The position numbers and the translations under genes are program-made. The notes under the pieces are model-generated. The model was not told the DNA's origin. It searched no databases and saw nothing but the letters and a program-made list of their open reading frames with translations. 64,000 nt of DNA. Origin: Takakia lepidozioides. Its lineage: Eukaryota > Streptophyta > Takakiopsida > Takakiales > Takakiaceae. Every line of letters begins with the position of its first letter. Within the stretch, counting starts at the first letter, position 1. The stretch spans positions 21,204,001-21,268,000 of the forward strand of contig CM060734.1 of NCBI GenBank assembly GCA_030704615.1, read 5' to 3'. Shown in pieces: positions 48,846-59,214 of the stretch.

Positions 48846-49472
48846 GGAACGGTTATCATTGGCAGGGAATGACTATGTGGGAACGACATCTGCACAGGGA
48901 ACGTGCATTTTGTCTTGGGATGACAGTTAGTTAGTTAGGCGGTTAGAACAGCTTGCAGGTAGAATAGGCAGAGTAGCAACATGGAGAGGGTCAATTCTTG
49001 GAGATCACTTCTTGGACATCACTAGGGGGAGATCAGGCGGAGAGCACGATCTTGGAGCGCAGGGATGGAGATTACACAGAGGAGGAGATATGACAAGATG
49101 ATGCTTGATTCATGCAAGCTATAGAGATGCACTGTAGAGCAGATTAGAGACACCATGGCTTCGGCCTGATACTTGATAGATATTAATCTGATACATATTT
49201 CATACTCATACTGTGTAGAGAGATCTGAGTGAAGCTGTGGAATGAATGCTTGGGTAGATGGAACATGGAAGATTGCAGAAGCAATTTGATACTTAATCAT
49301 AGACAATAAGGTAACTTGCTAATATGAATGCGAGAAGGAATACAAACCGGAAGCACCCCCATGATACACTAGTTGTAGGTCATGACTGATTGTTCTGAGC
49401 GGGCTGAGTGCTTAGAGATTTCCAACTCTTCTATCTTGGAGTTTCAACCTCGGATAGCTAAGGGATGGATGA
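48846..49472. other. Intergenic DNA, nothing recognised
   Basis: About 630 bp without a supported gene. A minus-strand frame of about 94 codons at 49022-49306 has no protein-like features. The region precedes the unknown gene at 49473 and may hold its promoter or 5' leader, but I see no clear signal. Confidence 0.4.
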
Positions 49473-51344
49473 GTAAAAGCCGCTCGACAACCACATCAAA
49501 GAAAAACACCAGAGGAATTGGCAACAACACGAACAGTATGTAACCGCGAGGTTGCAATTGCATCATTGGAGGATCAAAAGACTACGTTGCTTCGTCAATA
49601 CAACACTTTAATAGAATGCCGAGACAAGTGGGAACAGAGGTGGCAAAGATAGAGAGACAAAACACGCAATGTCCAAGCCGACCTCGATGCAGAAAGAGAG
49701 CGATCTCAAAAAACGGAGACAGAGGTGGAGACACTCACGGGACACGTGCAGACACTCAAGGAGCAGGTGGATACACTCAAAGGGTAGCTGAGGACTGCCA
49801 AAGATCAGGGAACCAAGTGGCTCTCATGCAATACTGTACTACTGAGAGAAAGGGAAAATGCAGAAAGTAGGCTGTTCACAGCCAACAGAGAGAGTGAAAT
49901 TGCCTTACACAACGAACAGGAATGGAAGCAGCAGTTGGAGAAGCTGACACTGCAAGCAGGGCTAGATGCAGCAGACGCAGCCTTGGCCCGAGCATGGTTG
50001 AGTGAAGGGCATGAACTAGAAATGAAGAAACTCAATAGGGCAATGATAAAACAAATGAAATGTCAGTTGGCGAAATTGGTGACAGACATTCACGAGGAAT
50101 TCCTGCCACCAATTCGTGAACAAGAGGAGCTCACGAACGAGGAAGACCAAGAGGAGCAAGACCATGAACAGGAAGCACCAATACAATCAACAATAACAAC
50201 ACCAGCACAAACACCACCAACAACACAATCACCACAAAGTCAACAGGCACTGGTACAGGCCACAGCAGGACCATCTACTCAGGAGGTAAACCCCGTACTA
50301 TTACCAAGTGTTCTGGTGGCATCAACTTCAGTAGCAGTGGATGATTTCAAAATCATGTCATGCAAGCAGGATAGGGAGTGGCTGAAGTATTCAGAGGAAT
50401 ACTTTAAAATGATGATAGTCCCAACCCACCAAATCCCAGAAGTGCTAGAGAAGATATTCAAGGTCTTAACCCCCTGCAGGTCATTGGGCCAATTGCATCT
50501 GCTCAATCAAACGCTCATACCTTTGAGATACATGATAAGGCCACTAGCTAGGGAAGAGACATGGTCAGGGGCAGAATTGGTTCAATTCTGGCGCCAGGCT
50601 CCCCTAGAGTACAAGGAGCTGGTCGCTTACATGTGGACAGTGGGGCAATTGAAGATTAATCCTACCCCGGCAGTGGACGTTGTAATGGGTTGCCCAAGTT
50701 TTTATATTGGCAGCTATTTGTACAGGATGTTCGTCACAATGAGGGGAAGCTGGCAGCGCTATGAGAGTATCAACAAGGATACTCACTGGGAATTACCCAA
50801 ATTCCAGCCACCAGAGAGAGTCTTAGGCACTTCAGCGTATACGAACAGACCACTATATGCTGAAGCATGGCGCTAGGCAAAAGACCACTTTTCACCATTG
50901 GTCCTGGACAAAGACCACCCCTTCATAGAGACAGGGACGCAAGCTGTTAACTGGTTAATGGGCAGCAGGGCGACCAAAAACATTGTACCCTGGACCAAGG
51001 AGGAGCTGCAAACCTACCGAGAAACCTTGACCACCAAAATCAACAAATCTATTAAGGGAATTGTGCCTGTACCCCTATTTACCAAGATTGAAAGTCTCGA
51101 GGCTGAGCCAAAAGCCCAGGCCCTCCTGAGGCCTAGTTTTTGGGCAAATCACACACAGCAGATTGATGCTTGTGTGAAGGGATTTCTAGAGGATATATGG
51201 AAAACCCGGATGAATTCTTTATATGGAGGTAAGTCTTACTACCAACGTCAGCCCCTGACAAAGGTAGGTTCTGTCCCTTTTGTTCCCGCTCAAACTGGGC
51301 GCGGGGTCAATGGCCACAAGGCTACGGCAAACAACATCTTATGA
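49473..51344 (+). pseudogene. Unknown coiled-coil gene with three in-frame stops
   Basis: One frame stays protein-like from 49473 to the stop at 51342-51344 but is interrupted by TAG at 49650, TAG at 49785 and TAG at 50874. No shift of frame is needed, so each stop looks like a single substitution. The first part (to about 50100) is a charged coiled coil with regular heptads (for example TEVETLTGHVQTLKEQVDTL). It is followed by an acidic segment (EELTNEEDQEEQDHEQEA) and a Gln/Thr/Pro linker (50180-50290). The rest is a globular domain rich in Trp and Tyr that I do not recognise. A strong donor, AG|GTAAGT, lies near 51229 and could end an exon before the last 38 codons. It could be a decayed host gene or a retroelement gag-like gene. 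Nothing shown decides between them. Confidence 0.5.
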
Positions 51345-51814
51345 GTACAATCTCTCTTGTGTTCCCATGCGCATGCAAGTGTGCATCGTTGTTGAGATCT
51401 CTGGAGCAGAGAATCCAGGGTTAGGCAGGTTGGCTAAAGTGAGGGAGCTGCAGCCACCCCAAAAGTATTACAACATAAGATTGGGTGCAGCACTGGGACA
51501 TAACGATCCCCACTTCCCAAACGGATGAATGACATGGATGAGGAGCAACATTCATGAGGATTTAAAACGGCTCATGTATCAATGTAAGTTGGTCATGTAC
51601 CAACTTAAGTTGGCCAAGTCCCTAGATGGATGAAAGTTACATATGGATGAAAATTATGAGGAAGAATGAAAATGGATGAAATCAGTGGATGAAACCATGG
51701 ATGGATGAATTACGGGCTGGATTTCTGGACGGATGACAATGGATGGAGGAAAAACACGCATATTTTCCTGCATTTGCTAACTTACAAAGACATCGATCTT
51801 CTTGGCGCTGAAGA
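51345..51814. repeat. Degenerate ATGGATGA-rich low-complexity DNA
   Basis: From about 51525 to 51745 the plus strand is rich in GGATGA and ATGGATG units without a fixed period. The part before it (51345-51528) has a short open frame that might be a further exon of the preceding unknown gene, but support is weak. Confidence 0.5.
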
Positions 51815-52264
51815 CTATTCATTGATTTCTAGATCATACCTCCATACCATGTAACCTCTAGAGTACTGTCCGCAAACCAAAAGCTGAGTTCCTATAATTG
51901 CCGATTCTTTGTCAGAAACTTCAAAGGTATAATCCACAGGGCAGTTTGGCAGACATCGCCACCGCGTGCTAACGGAATCAAACGCCCACCACTTCCGTGC
52001 ACTTATGAGAGGCTGTATCTTGCGTGCAAGACCAGCCAACATGTAAACCCATACCTCCTTGATCTCTACCCGTTTGCGAATCTCAAAGACGTCGTTGCGG
52101 CCTTCGTCATCAACCACCGCTAGCGCATTCTGCCATTTCTTACAACCACCCGTCAATGGTAAATAATAAGAGCGAGGCACCCGTTCAACGCATTCTAGTG
52201 TCACATGGTCTGTCAATCCTGGAATCAAGGAGTTGTCCTTCGACTGGTCCTCCGGCTTTGCCAT
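51815..52264 (-). pseudogene. F-box/kelch-repeat protein fragment
   Basis: The frame starts at ATG 52264. An F-box-like segment (LIPGLTDHVTLECVERVPRS, residues about 13-32) is followed by a CKKW segment. A first kelch-like stretch then has WWAFDSVSTRWRCLP and KESAIIGTQLLVCG, ending VWRYDLEINE. Plant F-box/kelch proteins recruit substrates to SCF ubiquitin ligases and are usually over 350 residues, with several kelch repeats. Here the frame stops after 149 codons at a TAG exactly where the family has tryptophan (NEW). The next codons still read SSAPRRSM before another stop, so this looks like a nonsense change in an already truncated copy. Confidence 0.72.
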
Positions 52265-52555
52265 TGCTAAAATTCCATTTTATTTATGATTTCTTACTAT
52301 GATTTCATACTAAACTTCATAAAATATATACTAATGTACATCAAATGTGTTATTCTAAATTATGATCCGAAAAAGTGATCAACATATATGGCAGCCAATG
52401 GGGAACACTCGCCTCGAGTGTGAAAGAACCCAAAATCTCTGGTTGCACATTGCGAAACTGAACATCTATCATTGACATGACGTAGGGGCTGTACAAATGT
52501 ACATTAATTTGACGTAAGACTTTTTATCAAAGAAAGAGAAACAGATCACAAAGTC
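52265..52555. other. AT-rich intergenic DNA, nothing recognised
   Basis: About 290 bp upstream of the F-box remnant on its strand. A promoter could lie here, but I see no clear element. Confidence 0.4.
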
Positions 52556-52735
52556 TGGAAACCATCCACTCGCCCTCTACAGAGAGAGTTTGAGTTCCCT
52601 GAGCAAAACTCCAGATAATAAATTTGTAAAACCATCCCCTCTCCCTCTTCAGAGAGAGTTTGAGTCCCAGATAAAAACATTTCAAACCCATCCATTCTCC
52701 CCCACCGGACTGGGTTTGAATCCCCTAGATATGAT
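52556..52735 (+). repeat. Three tandem copies of about 65 bp
   Basis: Three diverged copies each contain AACCATCC, a CTCTCCCTCT-like pyrimidine stretch, AGAGAGAGTTTGAGTCCC or GACTGGGTTTGAATCCC, and an AT-rich tail. The GGTTTGAATCC in the third copy resembles a Pol III B box. I could not make a full tRNA fold, so a SINE origin is only a possibility. Confidence 0.6.
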
Positions 52736-53784
52736 GTGTCAGATTGGTTTTTCATTCTACTACGGTCTTGTAAATACTTTGAGCCTATGCTCGTATATCA
52801 ACGGAAAACAATTGGATATTTTCTGCACCTCAAAGGACCATTTTCTGGCTATTTCTAGAAAGGACATCGATTCGAACAACAGTTCTATTTCTACGAGAGG
52901 ATCTTGACTCGAACCCGGCCAGAGCAAATAACAATGAAAATGATTGGATATTTTTGAACTTTGGAGGACCCTACACCGGACATAAAAGACGTACCATCTG
53001 TATCTAAAACATGACTCGCAGGGACCTCTCATGGATTTCGCAGAGTTCATGGTGGAATTCTTGATGGATACTTTCTGCACCTCAGAGGACCACACTCTGG
53101 CTTGACACACCATTTTTACCTAACTACTAGAAAAGGAGGTCACAGGCCTTTGTGGGTTTTCCTATGCCTGACATCATTCACTCAGATGAGGGAAGCAACA
53201 ACCACCGCTCTACAATCTCTCCTTTTACCCCCTCACGGCTTTTGTGATTTTTCTCTCTCTATGAGGAATACTGTAGCGTGGTAGAGATATTGACAATAGA
53301 TTGGAAGGAAGGGTACAAGGTTAGAGATCCACGTTCAGGAAGTCGCAATGTTCCATGCAGGGAACATCGGTATACTGGCAGAGTGTTTGTTGCAGCAAAC
53401 ACTATAAATATGCACATGAGATATGATTCGGAACTGAAGCGCCTCAGTGGGCATGCATTTTTATAAAATGATCGGCAATAATGCAGGTGACATATGCATG
53501 CAAATACTGACGTCGTTTTCAAACCCTGCACAAGATTAATTTTCACTTTGTACATTGTTAAGAATGAACGGACACCAATTTAAAGAGATACAAGGGTAGA
53601 GAGAATATTGTCGTTACCATTTCTAAAATTTGAACCGATGATGATCGGTAAAATACCCCACCGTCATCTTTGTTTTGTCCACCATCAAACCAAAAGTGAA
53701 ATTCCACTGCCCTGCTTCCATTCAAGCTCCACTCTTGACTAGAAAGATTAGGGCAAGACATACCTATGCTTACTCTGGAATTGG
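52736..53784. other. Non-coding DNA downstream of retrotransposon pol
   Basis: About 1 kb with no supported gene. It lies just 3' of the integrase end of the minus-strand Ty3/gypsy remnant, where a polypurine tract and 3' LTR should be. A purine-rich stretch, AAAGATGACGGTGGGG, at about 53660-53675 on the minus strand is a possible polypurine tract, but I found no matching LTR upstream of gag. Confidence 0.35.
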
Positions 53785-54959
53785 TCACACATTATAATGC
53801 TTGCAACGTATTCCATTTACTCTGTTGGGAAACCACTCCCCCCTCAAGGTTTCCAGCTGCAAAGAACCATTGTCGAAGACTTCATGTACCACATACGGAC
53901 CCATCCACAAAGAGTCAAATTTCGCTTTGAAGTTTTCATTCCTGCTGTCAAACACCATTACCAAATCTCCTTCCTTGAAAGTACGTTTCTTTCTCCTCTT
54001 ATCAAAGCGGGCTTACGTTGCCGCTGCACAGACTCAATGTTCTGAGCTACGAATTGCCTAGTTTCATCCAGACCTTCCAAAAACTCAAGTCGCTCCCTTA
54101 GGGACTCAGACTCTGAGAGTCTCTCATTGATGGCCATTCGCAGGGATGGAATTTCCGTTTCAATTGGCTTGATGGATTCTACCCCATAGACCAATGAAAA
54201 GGGAGTATTCTTGGTTGTAACTTTGTGTGTGGTGCGGAATGCCCACAAAGCTGAGATGAGCTTGGTATCCCAGTCTCTCTTGTTGGCTTCTATGGTCTTG
54301 GCCAAAATGTTACATAAGGTCTGATTGGCCCTTTCTACCTGACCGCTCGTCTGAGGATGATAGGGGGTCGCTTTCCGGTGTTTGATGGAGAATGTGGCCA
54401 TCATGTCCTCAATGACCTCATTGAGAAAATGCGATCCTCTATCACTGACCAACTCACGAGGACAACCAAATCGAGAAAGGATATACTCGAAGATAAAAGC
54501 CGCAGTAGTTTGAGCGTTTGCTTTCCTAACTGCTTTGGCTTCGGCCCACTTTGTCAAATACTCAGTTGCAAGAATGATATACCTGTTCTGTTTGCTAGAC
54601 GCTGGATGGATTTCTCCAATGAAATCGATCCCCCACTTCTCAAACGGAGCAAGGGGTAGCGTTGGAACCAATGGCATGCCCAGCCTATTGTCCTTGCGTG
54701 CAAACCTCTGACAAGCGTCACAACGACGAACATGCATATGAGCATCTTTGAACATAGAAGGCCAGTAATATCCGGATCGTAAAGCCTTCTGAGCAGTGAG
54801 CCGTCCCGCAAAGTGACCACCGCAGAGGCTATCATGAGCAACCTCCAATATTTGAGGAACTCCTTCCATAGTGACACATCTTCTCAAAAGTCCCTCTAGC
54901 CCTCTCCTATATAACTATCCTCCCAATAGAACAAATTTCATACTCTGGGCCTTGATCTT
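53785..54959 (-). pseudogene. Retrotransposon integrase
   Basis: This part would join retrotransposon cDNA to the chromosome. It has an HHCC zinc-binding region (HDSLCGGH, then CDACQ) followed by a DD35E core: GIDFIG, LVSDRGSHF and GQVERANQTL. The spacing of 60 and 35 residues is that of functional enzymes. An in-frame TAG at about 54915-54917 and the TGA at 54960-54962 cut it off from reverse transcriptase in the same frame. A frameshift near 53990 moves the C-terminal part (GDLVMVFDSRN, LWMGPYVVHEVFDNGSLQLE) to another frame, which ends at TGA 53785-53787. No chromodomain is seen after it. Confidence 0.85.
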
Positions 54960-56606
54960 TCACCTCTCATGACGGTTCAAGCTCTTTGGGAATTCCAGGG
55001 TGCTCAAATACTGTGCTATGGGTTCATACCATGCTGGAACGGTGTCTACAGCGAACAAGAATGCATCAGGAAAGTCATCACTGATAGGTTCATCCCCTAA
55101 CTCTTCAGAGAGTCTAGAGAGATGGTCTGCTTGGGCATTTAGTCTTCCGGGTTTGTACACCACTTTGTAGTCAAACTCTTGTAACAAAATCAACCATCTA
55201 GCAGTGCGACATGTAAGATCTGGTTTGTTAATCAAATAGCGCAATGCCATGTGATCCACAAAGAAGATGAATGGTGTCTCCAAGAGGTAATGACGATATT
55301 TTTGTACTGCAAAAATCATAGCCAATGCCTCCCTTTCAGTCGTACTATACCTTGATTCTGCGTATGTAAGCTGACGGTTGGCAAAAGCAATGGGGTGATC
55401 ATGGCCTTTTGTATCAGGTTGACACAAAGCACATCCAACTGCAACTGCTGAAGCGTCAACATACACAAGAAAAGGTCTGTCCCAGACTGGTGCTGCCAAA
55501 ACTGGTGCTGAGATCAGTTTTTGCTTTAGGTTCTCAAAAGCTTGTTGGCATCCTGTATCCCATGAGAAAACTTGATTTTTTCTGAGTAAGCGGGTTAGAA
55601 GAATGGCTTCTGAGGCGCAGTTTCCCATGAATCTTTTGTACCACCCTACGTGGCCTAAGAAACTCCTGACTTTTGACACTGTTTCCGGTGGTAAAAGTTG
55701 AGCAATAGCCTTGACCTTGGATGGGTCAGTAGCAATTCCATGTTTGGACACAATATGGCCTAACAAGAGTCCATGGGTAACAGCAAAGACACATTTCATT
55801 GGGTTCAAGGAGATACCAGTCTCCCTGCATTTGAGAAAGCACTCTCGAAGTGCGGTGATGTGACTGTGGATTTCTCCATGGCAACAAAAATCATCAAAGA
55901 ATATAGCCATGTTCCTTCGAACAATATCGGAAAATGCATAGGTCATCACCCTTTGAAAGGTCAGGGGTGCATTGCATAGACCGAATGGCATGCGTGTATA
56001 AGCAAAAGTGCCCCATGGAGAAGTGAAAGTCATCTTCATTACATCTTTTGGATCAATAAACACTTGGTTGTATCCTGAAAACCCATCCATGAAAGAATAT
56101 ATTTCTTTCCCTCCCACTTCCTCTACTAAGGAGTCAAGAAAGGGCAACGGAAAATGATCTTTATGAGTGACATCATTGAGAGGACGGAAATCCACACAGA
56201 CCCGCAAGCCTCCAGTTTTCTTTCTTACAATCACCATTGGCGAAACCCATTCTGAAGTTTCAACAGGGAAGATAAACCCAACAGCTAATAATTTCTCAAT
56301 TTCCGTTTTGATTAGCAAAGCCAAATTTGGATTGACCCTTCTCTCCCGCTGTCTTCGCGGTCGTGCCTGCGGAACTAAAGGAATTGCGTGCATTGCAATG
56401 TATGGAGGAATCCCTTTCAGTTCAGTATAGGACCATGCAAAAACATCACGGAATTCTTTGAATAAAACCTGGTACTCTAGGACCTGCTCTGGAGTCAACT
56501 GAGCTCCTACCTTTACCATTCTGGGAGGTTCATCTCCTATTGACATGTCTATTGTCTGAGTCTTAGGTTCAAAAATGAATTTTGACTCTATAATTTGATC
56601 TGCCAA
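54960..56606 (-). CDS. Retrotransposon reverse transcriptase and RNase H
   Basis: An open stretch of 548 codons. It would copy the element's RNA into DNA and remove the RNA strand. RT motifs: FPLPFLDSLVEEV, MDGFSGYNQ (Asp174), MPFGLCNAP and IFFDDF (FFDD, 236-239, the catalytic pair). RNase H motifs: VYVDAS (Asp384), TTEREAL (Glu426) and FVDH (Asp451). A connection segment with KVRSFLGHVGWYKRFM lies between, and HLSRL closes the domain. The fragment has catalytic residues in place, but protease upstream is in another frame (shift near 56600) and a TGA separates integrase. The first codon of the open stretch is probably not a true start. Confidence 0.9.
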   Translation of the reverse strand: MADQIIESKFIFEPKTQTIDMSIGDEPPRMVKVGAQLTPEQVLEYQVLFKEFRDVFAWSYTELKGIPPYIAMHAIPLVPQARPRRQRERRVNPNLALLIKTEIEKLLAVGFIFPVETSEWVSPMVIVRKKTGGLRVCVDFRPLNDVTHKDHFPLPFLDSLVEEVGGKEIYSFMDGFSGYNQVFIDPKDVMKMTFTSPWGTFAYTRMPFGLCNAPLTFQRVMTYAFSDIVRRNMAIFFDDFCCHGEIHSHITALRECFLKCRETGISLNPMKCVFAVTHGLLLGHIVSKHGIATDPSKVKAIAQLLPPETVSKVRSFLGHVGWYKRFMGNCASEAILLTRLLRKNQVFSWDTGCQQAFENLKQKLISAPVLAAPVWDRPFLVYVDASAVAVGCALCQPDTKGHDHPIAFANRQLTYAESRYSTTEREALAMIFAVQKYRHYLLETPFIFFVDHMALRYLINKPDLTCRTARWLILLQEFDYKVVYKPGRLNAQADHLSRLSEELGDEPISDDFPDAFLFAVDTVPAWYEPIAQYLSTLEFPKSLNRHER

Positions 56607-57490
56607 TGCAGGAGTATTCGTTCGCTGTAGGTAGGGAATGGACGAGCACTATGTCTTAACACGTCATGTACTAATTCGTCTTCGTCAATGAGTTTGAGAT
56701 CAAGGATCTCATGGTTTTCGTCCTGAGGGAGAGTGCTATTATCCATGCTAACTTGGTCAGAGTTGATTGTGAACAACTCTACCAAAATCCCTCTCTCTGA
56801 AAATGGTAGTTCCATACTTGTCATGGTCTTTCCTTCCACATGAATCATATTCACGGTTTCTTCCCTACCATATAACCACTCAAGACAATCGGAATCGGAA
56901 TTACACTCATACAACCCTAGGCCTAATGACTTGACCACATCCCCCAACAAGTTCTTCCCCTCATCGATCATCTTGGGTCTTTTAGGTACCCAAGGCGTAG
57001 TTATCATTATGTTGATTTGCACTTCAGGTTCTTCTTCAGTATGAAGATCTTCCTCACTCAAATCTTCCGACTCCTCATATGATCCTATTGCACCGAATTC
57101 ATCTTCATCAGTTAAGACCTTGGGTACAGATGAGAGGAATGACACTGTCACACTATTGGGTTTGACACCATAAGTGATGGTTCCTTTAGCCCAGTCTGTA
57201 CATGCTTGAGCCTGAACCAACCATGGTCTGCCCAACAGTAATGCATACGAGTATGCATCTGACGGAAATTCAATGACTTGGAAGTCCATTGTGTATGCAG
57301 AACCCCCGGATTGCATCTGAAGATTGGAAATTTGACCCACTGGCCTAATTCTGCGCTGATATGCCAATCAGATAATCAATGGGGATTTACCAGTCATGTG
57401 TAAGCCTAGTTTCTCCATTGTGGAGAGTGGCATGATGTTCACCAAGCTTCCACCATCTACCAAGCAATGTTGAATAAAACAGTCTACAAT
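56588..57490 (-). pseudogene. Retrotransposon protease region
   Basis: This part would process the polyprotein. The retropepsin active site LVDGGSLVNIMP (aspartate at about 57450) and the later LLLGRPWL motif are present in one frame. An in-frame TGA at 57368-57370 separates them. An acidic linker (EESEDLSEEDLHTEEEPEV) follows towards reverse transcriptase. The frame is entered by a shift near 57490 and left by another near 56600. Confidence 0.75.
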
Positions 57491-58116
57491 CTCCACTTCA
57501 TCTCTATTGGTCCAGGGTCTATTCTTGCATTGACATGATGCGATACTGGGAAATTCTCTCGTCTTTTCCTGACCAATGAAGCCTTCAGGGTTTGTCTGAC
57601 TGTAGGAGCAAGAGCAACAAGCTGAGCTACTGAAATGTTGGCCTGCACTTGGCGCAGGTCATGCATCAAGTTATAGGGCTCAAGCTCATCGGTAAATCTC
57701 ATGGTGGTAGACTTCCTTTTCAGAATTTGAGGATGTTTCGCTGTAGTGTTAGCTATTTTGACTGTTGACACTTTCGGTCACATCACTAGTGACGGCAACG
57801 GAGTGGACACCTTACCCGGAGAGTCACTCCCTTCAAATACCACAGATTTTCCCTTCCTGATACTGGCTTCATTCTCATTGTGAAGAGTAGTAGCAATCTT
57901 TGTCACATCATCCTTCACAACTTGAAAATCCATTGGTTCTTTGTCCAAAGATGAGGTAGGTGTAACCTCTAGAATTACCTCTTCCGGCGCTCGTACCAAC
58001 ATCTCTCGTTGTTGGCGAGTCATCACCACACATGTGTTTTCCTCACGTTCCTCCTCTTTTGGCATGCTTGACAATTCGGCGTGTATCCAATTCACATTAG
58101 GTTGCGATGGTAACAT
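57491..58116 (-). pseudogene. Retrotransposon gag-protease linker
   Basis: Two stretches in one frame (58116-57778 and 57771-57484) are separated by an in-frame TGA at 57778-57780. The first is acidic. The second is basic, with the segment FTDELEPYNLMHDLRQVQAN. I recognise no separate enzyme. Position and strand make it the region between gag and protease of the same element. I see no CCHC zinc knuckle. Confidence 0.6.
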
Positions 58117-58898
58117 CTGCGTGACTGGACCAGAGCCACCAAAGGCATTGCAGATGTCACCGTGGCAGCAGGAACCATCCCTCCAGTCATTGTCGGTCTG
58201 TAATAGGGCGGGGGAGGTGTCCCAGAAACTGCAAGCGTTGGATTAACCGCAATGTATGAAGGGAGTGCCATCTTCGGCATCTTCGCACGTTGAACCTGAC
58301 GATGCATGTTGTCATGTTCTTTCCCTGAGTTGATCGCATCTGCTAATGTAACAGGTCTCTGTTGCAACACAAACAAGTGAATATCCTCTCGCAACCCACT
58401 CAGAAAGCAATATTTTAGAACCCCATCATCCAAGGGTGTTAGAGGATTATGTAATCGCATTAGCTCTTTGAAACGCGTCTCAAAATCAGCAACTTCCTCG
58501 TTTGGTCCCTGTCTAATTCTGGCAAGGGCCATAAGAACACTTGTAAACTGATGTACTGCTCTGAAATGAGTTAGAAAAGCGTCTCTAAATTGAGCCCAAT
58601 GTTGAAATAAACCCCCGTTTTGCTGCCAATACCAAGTCAACGCTCTACCCCTTAAAGTCTTAGGGAACCAGATCAACCAATAAGCATCATCCAAAGCCTG
58701 ATTGGAGTAACAACTTTGGATAAAAAATTTGACATGATATTCAGGGTTTTCATGTGGTTCACCAGAAAACCAAGGCAAATGACCTGGTAGTGGCAATGGA
58801 GCCAACCCTGCTGGAACCACGATTGGGATATCCGGAGCAAGCGGTGCTGGTGGAGGTGCCGGTGCTGGCGGTGCCTGTGGTGGTTGTGGCTGCGCCAT
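58092..58898 (-). CDS. Retrotransposon Gag
   Basis: A frame of 268 codons from ATG 58898. After a proline-rich N-terminus (residues 1-40) comes a typical Ty3/gypsy Gag fold (about 53-172) with FPKTLRGRALTWYWQQ, FQHWAQFRDAFLTHF and EEVADFETRFKELMRL. It would assemble the particle in which reverse transcription takes place. The end is altered by a frameshift near 58100 and no zinc knuckle follows. Confidence 0.85.
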   Translation of the reverse strand: MAQPQPPQAPPAPAPPPAPLAPDIPIVVPAGLAPLPLPGHLPWFSGEPHENPEYHVKFFIQSCYSNQALDDAYWLIWFPKTLRGRALTWYWQQNGGLFQHWAQFRDAFLTHFRAVHQFTSVLMALARIRQGPNEEVADFETRFKELMRLHNPLTPLDDGVLKYCFLSGLREDIHLFVLQQRPVTLADAINSGKEHDNMHRQVQRAKMPKMALPSYIAVNPTLAVSGTPPPPYYRPTMTGGMVPAATVTSAMPLVALVQSRRCYHRNLM

Positions 58899-59214
58899 TG
58901 GACCTCCTGGGGCTCAGCGGTGGGTTAGATGCTGGACTACTAGGTCTAGCTGGGCTTAAAGGTGGAGATGATACTGAAGATTCAGAACCTTCAGAGTCCT
59001 GTCCGTTCAGATCTATATTCAGGTGATCTATGGGGTGATTAACCGAAGTCTCTTCCGTTTCTTCTTCAGATGTTGTTACTTGAACTGTACTTCTGGGTAA
59101 TTGAAAAAAAAAATCTCTAATTGCTGTGCGAAATGTTCTACGTCTAAGTCTAGGATCTGTCTCTCCGGAATCTACACTAGGACTGTGATGGGAACTAGAA
59201 GCAGGACTCGACAT
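58759..59214 (-). CDS. Ser/Pro-rich leader frame before Gag
   Basis: An ATG-started frame of 151 codons. Its first 105 codons are serine- and proline-rich with acidic patches (SEEETEET, NGQDSEGSE), and the last 45 run over the start of gag in another frame. A one-base shift near 58900 would fuse it to Gag, so it may be the original Gag N-terminus of this lineage. It may equally be an independent leader frame. Confidence 0.45.
   Translation of the reverse strand: MSSPASSSHHSPSVDSGETDPRLRRRTFRTAIRDFFFQLPRSTVQVTTSEEETEETSVNHPIDHLNIDLNGQDSEGSESSVSSPPLSPARPSSPASNPPLSPRRSNGAATTTTGTASTGTSTSTACSGYPNRGSSRVGSIATTRSFALVFW

Larger units (their letters stand above)
53785..59214 (-). mobile_element. Decayed Ty3/gypsy LTR retrotransposon (internal region)
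   Basis: Gag, protease, reverse transcriptase, RNase H and integrase are found in Ty3/gypsy order on the minus strand. The coding chain is broken by a frame change at about 58900, frameshifts near 58100, 57490, 56600 and 53990, and in-frame stops at 57778, 57368, 54960 and 54915. LTRs, primer-binding site and target duplication were not found, so the outer limits are unknown. This copy cannot make a complete polyprotein without recoding at several points. Confidence 0.9.

Noticed and set aside
49022-49306. 94-codon minus-strand frame
   Set aside because: No ATG context, motif or composition sets it apart from random open sequence.
53102-53284. 60-codon plus-strand frame and its neighbours
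   Set aside because: Short frames downstream of the retrotransposon with no motif and no partner.
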